A stretch of 64,000 nucleotides of DNA from Orientallactaga sibirica (Eukaryota > Chordata > Mammalia > Rodentia > Dipodidae), in NCBI GenBank assembly GCA_036365145.1, contig JAEOAD010000018.1, positions 5,598,001 through 5,662,000 of the forward strand. Direction: 5' to 3'. Of the stretch, positions 1 to 10,701 are shown piece after piece. The stretch's first letter is position 1. Each line of letters opens with the position of its first letter. Made by a program: the position numbers and the translations under genes. The notes beneath the pieces were generated by a model. The model saw nothing but the letters and a program-made list of their open reading frames with translations. It had not been told where the DNA came from and ran no database searches.

Positions 1-3000
1 GTTCCTTGGGACAGAGAGAGGACGTGGACAGGTGGCCATTTCAAGTCCAGAGGCATGACCAGCTGGTAAAGGCTTTGATGGGAGGGCCTAGAGGTCCCAC
101 AACCTCCCAGAGTGCCCATCTAGAGATCCAGGTGAAGGAGACTGGGGACGTAGGAATGGCTTGGTGTGCACAGCCAATATGCTGCAGGAAGGGGTCAGAC
201 CAGTCCAATGGTGCCCCCTGCAGGCTGTCTGACTTAATGGCTCAGCGGTGGCAGCCTGGTAAGTGCCAGGAGTGGGATCAGTAGGGGAGCATAGGATTGG
301 AAAGCAGAGGCCATTGGAGCAGTACCAGGGCATTTATGGCTGTTCCCATATACTAAGGATCATTGTGGGCATGCCCTGTACCTCCTGCATATGCCCCACA
401 TTATGACCTTCTGAGCACACCCCAGGAAGGCTTTAGGAAGAGCCCTTCCTATTTGTGGAGACCTGGCTATCAACTCCCACTGTGCTCTTCTTTCCTGGGT
501 GGTCTGTTCCACTGGGGTTTCCTCAAGATGGATGAGGTTCAGCCCACCTCAGGCAGACAAATGTCCAGCTGAGGGTTCAAGGCTAAGGTCTGCATGTTCA
601 AGACCCACTGTACTTCTGGGATCTTTCTAGAGGCTGGGCTGGCAAGCCTGAGAAGTAACTATCTGGGTGCTTGCTTGGCACGAAGTGGCCTTCATTGGCC
701 TGGACTCTGAGGGGCCAGGGATATTTGGGGTTCAACATGAGCTGATGGCAGCATCTGGCCCAGAAGGAGGCAGTACTGGAGTGGACCAGGACAGTGTAGC
801 TGGGCAGAGGACCATCTCCTGCTGGAGGTGGAGAGTGAGCAAGGAGGGTGGTCAGCTTGAAAACACAAGGTCCACTTGGCTTTCTGGAAAGGGACTTGGC
901 TGGCCCACGGAGGCAACTTGGGTTCCACTTGTTCTCATGTGATCCCAGGTGGACTCAGAGGAAACCACCAGGCTTGACCCCTGAGCAGAATTTGGAGGCA
1001 CGCAGCTCCTCTAATGGTTAGTTTATTTTGCTGGTCTTGTGAGAGCAAAATCCTACAGACGGGGAGATGAAACAAAAGACATTGATCTCTTAGTCTGCAG
1101 ACTAGTTACAGCCCAACACATCTGGGTAGTCAGCCTCCCTCTCCTGCATTCTCTCTTGTCATATATCAGAGTGCCCCTTTCCTCCTCTTCTTATCAGGGC
1201 TCCACCTGCATGGCCTCAAAGACACTAATTACTTCCCAAAGGCCACATGCCATCCCATGAGGGTTTAGGCTGCAGCACAAACTTTCAGGGGAATTAAACA
1301 TTCCATCAGTAAGTGGGGACTACTGGCTGGGGAGCCGTGACACTGTGGGGAGGACTTCTGGGACCCTTACCTCCATGTGCACTGTGATAACTCCTCCTCC
1401 TGCCAGCTCCAAAGTGAGGGCTCTTGAGTTGGCCCTCAGGGCACTCGCTGCTTCCCTGTCTTGTCTGGCAGGAATCCCCCTGGGTGCCCACTGAGTAATG
1501 CCAGGGTACATGGGGCTGCGGAAGTCCGGCCTTGCTGCTGTGTGCCCAGCTGGGGTCATGTTTACCCATGGAGGGCCAATACTAGGACCTCCGCCAGCCC
1601 CCAGGATAAATGGCCATTCAACCATACAAGGCCCCATTGTCCTGGGGAGGCTCAGGCCCAGGCTCCTGCCTGGTGGCCAGTGTCCTCGGCATGGCCCCAG
1701 GCTAGGCTTACTGCCCTAACACGTCCAGCTACCCCAAAGGGCTTTCTCTGGACAGACTCTGGATTTGGCTGGGAGAGGCCCCAGTGGGGGACAGGGCTTT
1801 GGGCAGCTCTCATAGGGGCTGGGAGAAGCCAGGCAGACAGAATCAGTGAGGAGGCAGCCTGGCTGCATCTTTCTAACCCTCAAGGTCTCTTCAGCATGGC
1901 TTTTGACTGGACAAAGGGGAACCTTGCAACCAGAGAGCTGCCCTCCTCATGGGTAGCTGGGCAGCTCCATGGCTTTAGGCCCTGACTGGCCCCTCAGCCA
2001 CAACTCCAACTCCAGGTGAGAGAAATGTTGCGTTGCCTTTCTTCAGAAAGTGATATGGTCCCTTTGGGCCACAGCTTTCTTGTCTGTGAAGTGAGCCTGG
2101 CTGGCTCTGCTGCTGTTAGCAACTAAAAAGCTGCTGGGTGCAAGGGGTGCTGTTAGGGGAAGGGTGTGGGATGGTTCTTTGTGCATGAGGGATAGGAAAC
2201 ACATAAATATATGTAGGTGGCATGGAAAACCAATTAGGTGATTCCATAGATCAGAGAGAGCTTGGTGGTGAGTCTGAGGGACTCAGGCTGAGGAACAAGA
2301 CCCTAAGGTTCAGGGCTTGCTATCTTCTGCAGCAATGCCTGGCCTGGACCCCATGATCTTCTGCTCTCCCAGATGTTTTCTTCCAGATGGGAATAGCACG
2401 AACCTGTGAGGCCCAGGCTGCCAGGTTTTTGAACCTGTTCTCAAAGGCTCCTGGTGGCCTCCATTGTGGCCATTGGGCTTGATACCCCAGCTCCACCTTG
2501 ACCAACCTCCCCTTGGCCCTCTGTCCTTGTACTGTGGCATATGGCTAGCATTAACTCTGGTGGTAGCTATGCATATGGTGAGAGAAGTGCTGCTTTGCCT
2601 TTCCTCAGAAAGTAATCTGGTCCCTGCCTATCTGAGGGTTGCCAATCCCAGCTGTAGACCAGCAAGGAGTGTATCTTACAACAGGTCCTTAGACTGTGGC
2701 CTTGGCTAAGGGATGTCCACTTCTGTACTGGCTAGGACCTTGTCATGTGACCCCCAGGGACCTGAGCCCCTCTTCATTAAACACTACTTTGGCTCAGATT
2801 CAGCCACAGGCCTGGGCTGGGCCTCATTCACTATTCTGTTTCTGACCTCTGCAACACCACCTCTTGGGAACATGTGAGCAATATTCTCAGTCCCGCTGGG
2901 TCAGACACACAGGTCTCCGGGCTCTCCTGCTGGTTCTGGGGGCTGAGCCACCACCCATTCTAGGAGCTGTAGAGCTGCTCTGAACTTGTCCCAGGTGTCC

Positions 3001-3300
3001 TCTCCACTCTGTAGGTACCCCAGCACCACAGGGCCAGGATGGCATAAGATGGGGTCATCCTTCTGGGGATCCAGCCCTGGTGGCTACTTGACTTTTGTCA
3101 TTTTCACCCATTGTCTCAGTGAGCTGTGGCACAGCCTGCTACCATCTGCAGGGTAGCAGCAGGCTGGAGACAAGTGGGAACTGCTGTTGCTATCTTGAGA
3201 CAGCATTTCTTCCTCAGGGAAGCATTTGTCTCAACACTGCTCTCTCATGAGTGCTCCAGTGCCTGGATTGCTCAGCACTAAACCTGTCAAGCCCAGGCTG
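1..3300. other. Intergenic sequence, no gene recognised
   Basis: This stretch lies past the 3' end of TACC3, on the side where FGFR3 sits in human. Open frames here are short (the longest is 174 codons at 1461-1985), begin and end without splice or domain support, and match no protein I know. It holds no young SINE, unlike the rest of the window. The only structure seen is an imperfect 49-bp direct repeat at 2015-2063 and 2577-2625. Confidence 0.6.
2015..2625 (+). repeat. Imperfect 49-bp direct repeat, two copies 562 bp apart
   Basis: Copies at 2015-2063 and 2577-2625 agree at 43 of 49 positions by eye, both starting GGTGAGAGAA and ending TGGTCCCT. The flanks do not align, so this is not a long tandem duplication. 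It could be a local duplication or two fragments of an old repeat. Confidence 0.6.
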
Positions 3301-3304
3301 CGTA

Positions 3305-3676
3305 GTTTTTTTTTTTTTTTTTTTGCAGGTAGGGTCTCACTCTAGCCCAGGCTGACCTAGAACTCTGTGCAGTCCCAGGCCGGCCTCAAATTCAGTTATC
3401 CTATTTCTGCCTTCTGAGTGCTGGGATAAAAGTGTGCACTACCAGGCCCAGCTATTTTTTAAAAAATATTTTGTGAGACAGCGCAACTGAGTATGGGTGT
3501 GCCAGGGCCTCCTGCTACTACAAAATCAACTCCAGATACATGTGTCACTTTGTGTACATCTGGCTTTCATGGGTGTTTAGGAATTGAACTCAGAGCATCA
3601 GGTTTTACAAGCAAGTGCCTTTAACTGCTGAGCCATCTCTCCGACCCTGTTTATCTTTTTAAAAGTTTTGTCTCTG

Positions 3677-3728
<52 letters not shown>

Positions 3729-4182
3729 GCAGAAAGAGAGGGAGGGAGAGGGGGAGAATATGGACACACCAGGGCCTTCTGCCATTGCAAACTCACTCCA
3801 GACACATGCGCCATCCTGTGCATCTGACTTATATGGGTCCTGGGGAATCGAATCTGGGTCCTTTGGCTTTGCAGGCAATGCCCTAATAGTCAAGCCATCT
3901 CTCCAGCTGTTTTTTTTCTCCCCCCAAGGTAGGGTCTTGCTCTAGCCCAGGCTAACCTAGAATTCACTATGTAGTCTCAGGGTGGCCTCAAAGTCACAGT
4001 GATCCTCCCACCTCTGCCTCCCAAGTGCTGAGATTAAAGGCAAGTGCTACTGTGCTCAGTTTTTTTTTTTTTTTTTTTTTTTGAGGCAGGCAAGGTGTCT
4101 AGCTCAGGCTGACCTTCGATCCTCCTACCTCAAGCTCCTGAGTGCTGACATTAGAGCCTTGATCCACCACACCTCGCTAGCT
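3305..4182 (-). mobile_element. Five SINEs head to tail (B1 and tRNA-derived)
   Basis: In order: B1 3305-3453, tRNA-derived SINE 3454-3648, a second tRNA-derived SINE 3655-3908, B1 3909-4060 and a diverged B1 4061-4182. All are on the minus strand, so each begins with a T-run on the plus strand. The B1 bodies are recognised by the antisense GGTAGGGTCTCACTCTAG start and the GCTGGGATTAAAGG end. The tRNA-derived ones end in GCCATCTCTCCAGCC. Confidence 0.85.
3677..3735 (+). repeat. (TG)n(AG)n microsatellite
   Basis: A run of TG dinucleotides passes directly into AG dinucleotides inside the simple-sequence tail of a minus-strand tRNA-derived SINE. Confidence 0.9.
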
Positions 4183-4479
4183 TTTGATTTTCATACATGG
4201 ACATTGGGTTCACCTGCCTTCTGATCTATGGTCCCAAGGTAAAGATAGGGTGTCTCTCATACCAATGGTGTGGCTGCCTGGTGCCTCAACTAGGGAGGAC
4301 TTGAGTCCCTTCAAGACAGCCTTGCTCTGAAGTGGGGCTGCATGTTACCTGGTAGGAGCCTGTCAATGCCTATCCTAGGGAGATGGAGACAAGGTCATGG
4401 AGAAGCTGGTGGTACAGTAGTAGGGGGTCTCAGTCTCAAGCCAGAACTGGGATTCCTTAATTTCAATGAAGACCAAGGC
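4183..4479. other. Unique intergenic sequence
   Basis: No gene or recognisable repeat seen between two SINE clusters. Confidence 0.5.
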
Positions 4480-5092
4480 AACACTGTGTGGTAGCATATG
4501 TGAATAATCCCAGCACTTGGGAGGCAGGATGATTATGGGCTTAAGGTCAACATGGGCTGCATGTACCTAGACCCTGTCTCAAAAAGCAAAACAGAGGGCT
4601 GGAGAGATGGCTTAGCGGTTAAAGCACTTGCCTGCAAAGCCTAAGGACCCAGGTTTGATTCCCCAGTACTCATGTAAAGCCAGAAGCTTTATTCCATCTG
4701 GAGTTCATTTGCAATAGCTAGAGGCCCTGGTGCACCCATTCATTCATTCTGTTTGCAAATAACTAAATGATTGGGGAGATGGCTCAATGATTAAAGAAGT
4801 ATGTTTTTTTTTTTTTTTTTGTTTGTTTGTTTGTTTGTTTGTTTTTCGAGGTAGGGTTTCACTCTAGTCCAGGCTGACCTGGAATTCACTCTGTCTTCTC
4901 AGGGTGGCCTTGAACTCACTGCAATCCTCCTACCTCTGCCTCCCGAGTGCTGGGATTAAAGGCGTGCGCCACCACGCCAGGCTTAAAAGAAGTATGTTTG
5001 CAAAGCTGGCCAGCCTAGGTTTGATTCTCTACCTACACACATGTATGCGCGCACACACACATTCACCAAAAAAAAAAAAAAAAAAAAAAAGA
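4480..5092 (+). mobile_element. SINE cluster with a nested B1
   Basis: An old B1 fragment (4480-4593, plus) is followed by a tRNA-derived SINE (4594-4769, plus) and a second one (4770-5092, plus). The second is split by a minus-strand B1 at 4804-4985. The B1 is flanked by the target-site duplication AAAGAAGTATG at 4793-4803 and 4986-4996, so it entered a pre-existing SINE. A CA-rich and A-rich tail closes the cluster. Confidence 0.85.
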
Positions 5093-5109
5093 TCAGGGTG
5101 GTGACTTCA

Positions 5110-5233
5110 GCATTTGAAATTAAAGTTTATTCAGAAATGAGGTTAAAAACACAAAAGACATCAGACAGAGATTCATGACAGAGAAATGAACCAGACAGAC
5201 AGGCAGGCAGGAGAGAGGTAGCCATGGATATGG
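5110..5233 (-). other. TACC3: TACC3 3' untranslated region
   Basis: This is the sequence between the TACC3 stop codon and a canonical poly(A) signal. It contains a short (CAGA/CAGG)n tract near 5194-5213. At about 120 nt it is a short 3' UTR. The cleavage point is inferred to lie 10-20 nt past the signal, close to where the SINE cluster begins. Confidence 0.75.
5126..5131 (-). terminator. TACC3: TACC3 poly(A) signal AATAAA
   Basis: The plus strand reads TTTATT, which is AATAAA on the TACC3 strand, about 105 nt after the stop codon. It is the first canonical signal after the stop. Confidence 0.75.
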
Positions 5234-5299
5234 TCAGATCTTCTCCATCTTGGAGATGAGGTCATCACAGATCCTGGTCAGCTCCTCATTTTCTTTAGT
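5234..5299 (-). CDS. TACC3: TACC3 last coding exon 16, residues 793-813
   Basis: [20 protein letters not shown] plus Ile and a TGA stop. This is the invariant C-terminal end of the TACC domain, which binds ch-TOG in the family. Confidence 0.96.
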   Translation of the reverse strand, partial: TKENEELTRICDDLISKMEKI

Positions 5300-8200
5300 C
5301 TGAAATAAAAAAAGCCGAGATGCTAGGTTTCTGCAGGGTGCTCAAAGAAAGGCAATCAGCTAGGGAGCTCCCACCCACCTGGCCTAGGGAAGACTACAAA
5401 GAGGTTGATCCTGAACCTCCTGAAACATGTGGCCTGGCAGCCCCTGCCCCAAAGCCAGCTCAACAGTAGGCTTGGGGTTCCTGTGTCCTACCTTTTGCTC
5501 CACAGTCTTCTCCAGTGAGTGGATCTGCATCTGTGCCTTCCTCAGGCTTGCCTGGAAGGCCAAGGCCTCTGCTTGGGCTTTGCTGCGTACCTGGGCGATT
5601 TCCTCATTTGCCCTGGAGGGGCAGAGGCAGAAGCTGGGTCTGGCCCAGTGACAAACCCAACCAACCAATGTATCTTCCTCCCTCCCTCACCCTCCTAGAG
5701 TGGGTGCCCAGCATTTACAGCTTGAGTTTCTCTTCTGCATGGGCCTTCAGTGCCTGGTACCTCTGGCCCTCCTTTTCAATCCTCACTATGTACTCTTCAA
5801 CACACTTCTTTAACGAGTCTTCATTCTTGAAGAACAAGCAGATGGGAATGGGAACTGTTAATGGTATATTGTTCTATCAGTACTATCCTGGCTTGGTATG
5901 TGGGGAACCCCCCAGGGTCAGGTGCAGGCTATAGACACTTGTGGCTTTTGAGGATGTGTGTGAAACAGCACTTCCCATTTTCCTTTTAGAAAAACTCTGT
6001 TAGCCAAGCATGGTGGCACACACCTTTAATCCCAGCACTCTGACGGTAGAGGTAAGAGGATTGCTGAGTGAGACCCTACCTCGAAGAAAAAAAAAAAAGC
6101 CTCTCTAGGCACACCCGCAATCTACCCCCCTCCAAGGTGTAGGACAGGACAGCCTCTGACCCTTTACCTCTGGGACCTGAGCCTGATCCCCAATCTCTCA
6201 TACTGCCAGGCAATAGTTCCTACTGGAGAGTGCAGATCATGCATAAGTCCACTACACACTGCAGGCTGATGGTGGCACAGCCCTGAGGGCTACATGTAGC
6301 CTTGCTTCCCACAGCATTCCTTGGACATCCATATTGACAAGTGACTGCTAAAGGTCATGTGATAGGTGGTGTTGAAGCCTAGTAGCCAACACCCTCATGC
6401 TGCTGGCCCTTGAATTTTCCCTTCCAGACAACATAGGAAAGGTCCAGCTTGTTCTTTCTTGAAGGATACCTGAAGTTCACAGCTCAGTCATCATCAGCTG
6501 TCTCCAAGATTCCATCCCCCCAAGAACACCAGTTTTTGTCAAGTCCCTCCACTGCCCCATGCTGGGAATTGCAAGGCCTTCATGTGAGCCAAGTATAGAT
6601 ACTCTTATCACTGAACACCCACCTCAGCCTCCTCTGCTGAAGTTCCTACCAACTCTTTGGACCCCAACAGATGGCTGTGCTCTTGTCTCTAGCATCTATG
6701 TTGCCTGTTCTGCTCATGAGATACCACATGCACTGGTGACAGGGAAATGTAGCCAAGGACCCAGTCATATGGCACAGCTCATGGCCAACTAGGAACTATA
6801 AAATGAGGACCCAGGGTAGTGACACACCTTGTGGTAGCCTTCAATCACCTCCTTTTGCTTCTCGAATCGCTTAAAGAGGTCAGAGAAGGACTTCTCCATG
6901 GAGTTCAGGTCTGCAGTAAGTTGGTCTCTCTCTTTGAGAACCTTCTGGATTTTGGTTTGGGCAAGTTCCTTCTGTTTCTGAGCCTCCTCTTAAGAAAAGT
7001 AAGCACTTGAGATTAGGGGGCAGTCACTACATGGGGTGCCATAAATAGCCTTGAAAACAAGGGGATGAGTAGTAGGAGATGGGTTAGTCAGGTTCAGGAT
7101 GCAGGGGAGCAGACCCTATCAAGCGTCCCATAGTGTGACATGCCCCTCTTTCCATATTCTCTGGGGTGAAACAGGTACACATAGCTTTTTAAAAAAAATC
7201 TTTCCCCAAGGTAGAGTCTCACTCTAGTACAGGCTGACCTGGAATTAACTCTGTATTCTCAGGGTAGCCTCAAACTCATGGCAATCCTCCTACCTCTGCT
7301 TTCCGAGTGCTGGGATTAAAGGTGTGTGCCACTATGCCCGGCTCACATAGCTATTTTTTTTTTTTTTTTTGGTTTTGCGAGGTAGGGTTTCACTGTGGTC
7401 CAGGCTGACCTGGAATTAACTATGTAGTCTCAGGGTGGCCTCGAACTCTCGGCAATCCTCCTACCTCTGCCTCCCGAGTGCTGGGATTAAAGTCGTGCGC
7501 CACCACACCCGGCCACATAGCTATTTTTGATTTATCAGTCTCAAAGGGGAGTTAGCACAGGACCCACTAGTGAGGTGCTTGGATATTTTCATAAGACCTG
7601 GAGGCAGGCACCAGTGTGATGAGCTCAAGGCTCATATGATGGCATGAGCTATGTAGTTTTAAAGGCCTTAGACCAGGAAATTATCTGCCCCAGCCACTGC
7701 TGGGCCTGACAAGCCCTTGAAGAATCCTGAGGCTTTGTTTGTATTCCCATCCTGATATCTGCAGATAACTCTGGAGAGAGCAGGATAGGACAGGGCACGG
7801 TAAGCAGTTGTACATTTGTGCACCATAGCTTTGACTACCAAATTGTGCTCAGTGAATGCCCTCCATGTGGGTACCTCACTTCATGAAACCTCACCCTAAG
7901 TGGCTCAGTAAGGTGGCAAGGACAGTGTATTGTTCAGAAAAAGCTTCAGTGGGCAGGACTGCCCTGGCCACACAGTGTGCACAGGCAGCTGACACTCACC
8001 CATTGACTGGTACACAATCACCTCGAACCCATCCACAATCTTCCTGTAGGAGGAAAGTATATGAATGTCCATGGCTGGCCATGGGGAAGAGTTCCAGGTC
8101 AGAGCTGGGGCTTAGCTGCAGCCTTACCCCATCTCTAGGTACTTCATGTGTAGCTCCTCACACTTGCTTCTCAGCTCCAGGTTCTCCTGCTGTGTCACAT

Positions 8201-10659
8201 TCACCTACAAAAGCCACACACCTAGGTTGACTGGTGGGCCATGATTACAGGTCTGTGAGGTATTCCCTCTCTAAGGATCTGTCCCACATCTAAGGACTCT
8301 GGAGCCATGTCAGAGAGTAACACAAGAATCCTAATCATGAAGCTAGGTGGGGCTATTAGTTGTGCTTATAAAGGTGACCTGCTGTGGTAGAACCCAACAA
8401 GTGCCCAGTGAGTGTCCCCCATTGTGTTTACCTGTTAGCCACAGGGGAATTCCCCCAAATACATCTGAGGTGGCTGTGGGCAGGCAGGTACCACAGGCCT
8501 GAGTGTGAGGTCCCTAGATATGCACTGGTGGTATTCATACAACCTGAGATAGGTTGGGGATGGGGTGGGGTAGGAAATGCCCACAGGTAACTTGGGTCTG
8601 TCTGGTCAGGAGCCATACTCTATGCTTAGAGCTATCTGTGCCTAGCTGTCAGCTATTCTCCAGGCAGCCTGAGAGCTTTATAAAGGAGCCACAGGAATGT
8701 GTTCTTACCGCTGCATCTAGGTCTCTCTGGCTATATTGCAGCACATCCACAATAGGCTCAGCAGGCAGTAGGCTTCCAGGTTCAAGGACACATGGGGGTG
8801 GACCTGCTGCCTGTGGGTGTAAAATACAGGCCTTCAAGGCTGTTCAAGTCTCTTTAGACCATAAAATGATTGCTCCAAAGAGACTGAAGTACTTACAGGA
8901 ACCTCCAGAGATCCCAAGAAATCCAATTCCACAAGCTTGGCTTCTGGTGGATTTCCTGAAGCAGGCTCATCTGCATTCTGCACACTGAGATCAAACAGGC
9001 AGTGGGTTATCTCATGCCCCGAATATTGAGTAGGGAATAAAGGGCAGATGTGTCTGGTCTTTATAAGCTGTTTGTATTTTAGTTTATAACCAATAAAGGC
9101 TGAGGGTAGAGAATGTGGAACTGGATCTAGCAGCCAGGTATGTCCACTGGTCCAAGGCCCCCTCAACTCACCCATGGCCCCTTCCTTGATGCTTCAAAGC
9201 CCATGGCAGGCTGTGTTGAGGTGCTAAGCACCTCATCTTTGACATCCTCCTAATGCACAGGGTCATTTTCTAGTCAGGGGCAGCAAACATTTTCCTTCCC
9301 CAATTTCAGGAGTCTCCCCAATTTAGTAAGTCATTCTCCCCAATATTATAAAGTCATGACCTTTTTCTTCCACGAGGGCTACTCTGAACATTCCCACAAA
9401 TGCCAAATAGTAAACTGAAAGCTCTATAGTCTCTCTCACAATAGTTTTGCCTTGTTAGCACAAGTCATAGCACATGATTTGTGAAGAAACAGGCATAACT
9501 GTGGAACTAGAATTCCACTAATAGTCTGAGCCAGCCCATGGTCAGTTTGCTAACTGTTCCACATTTAGAGTTTTTGCCTACCTACGGTGGTTTGCATGAA
9601 GAGAGTAGCAGGGCCTCTGACTGGAGGTTGGGTCACCTGCCACATGAGGCTGGTTCTAGGCTTATTCTGTCCTATTTGTCCTTCATGTGACAATTTATAG
9701 TTTAGATTGGCCCTCCTTTTTCTAGAGGTTTCTGATCAGAACATGTAGTAACTGTCACCGGCATTCTTGGGTGCATGCTAACAGCTCAGAAGGAAGACTT
9801 ACCTGTTTGTCACCAGAGGCACAGGCCGCAGAGGACTGTCTTTCAGGAGGGGATCGAATTTCAAGTACAAGGATTGCTTCCTCAAGGCTGACTCCTTAAA
9901 CTGGGAGTTGGAACAAGGCAAGTCAGCAGGGATTCATCACTTTCCCAACAAACAGCAACCTTGGGACCAGGCTGATCTTGCTGGGCAAAGGGGCCCAGGG
10001 CAAAACAACATCCCTGACGTGTCTTGGGGATAACATACTTGGGTCAGGACTGTGCTAGGACTATAGGATGGATGCCACTGAGACAAGCAGTTGTAGGAAA
10101 GGGCCCCTAGATACATGACCAGCCCACAATGCAAGAGTTTCAGAGTGTTCCCGGTTGTTGAGTACTAGGGCCATTTGAGGGGAACAGTAGCCTGGACTAT
10201 CTAGGATGCAGTTTTTAGCCAGGGCTGCCATCAAGTGCCAAGTACCTACCGAGGAAGTTCCAAACTGCTCCAGATAATCCACCTCAGCGCATGTACCTAG
10301 AACTGAAAAGAATCATAGCAGCTGTTACCCCCTCCCACATCAGGCCCTGAGAGTTGCACATTAGTGTTTCCCAAACTTCTCAACTGGTGAGGCAGGGCAT
10401 GGACACCACTAATCACTGAAATAAATGAAGTGTTCCCAGCAGCTAGTGTTCCCTGCTGCTGTAGAGAAAGCTCCAGCTGAACGCCCAACTTCATACAGGG
10501 GAAGTATTCCTTCTCCTTCTTCATATTCAGTAGATTTTTTTAGGGAAAAACAAACAAACAAATAAAAAAACATTTCCTATCCAAGGCTGATTGAATCTGA
10601 TGTGGAACCCATGGAGAGAGGTCCAACTCTAACTTTTTTAATTTTTGTTTTTATTTATT

Positions 10660-10701
<42 letters not shown>

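Noticed and set aside
1461..1985. 174-codon open frame in the intergenic region
   Set aside because: Composition is Trp/Pro/Ala-rich as in random GC-rich frames; overlapping frames on both strands are equally open and no domain is visible.
8897..8977. Alternative TACC3 exon 9 start at 8977 (acceptor GTGCAG)
   Set aside because: It would give phase 0 after a phase-2 donor and break the frame. The acceptor at 8985 (exon start 8984) joins cleanly.
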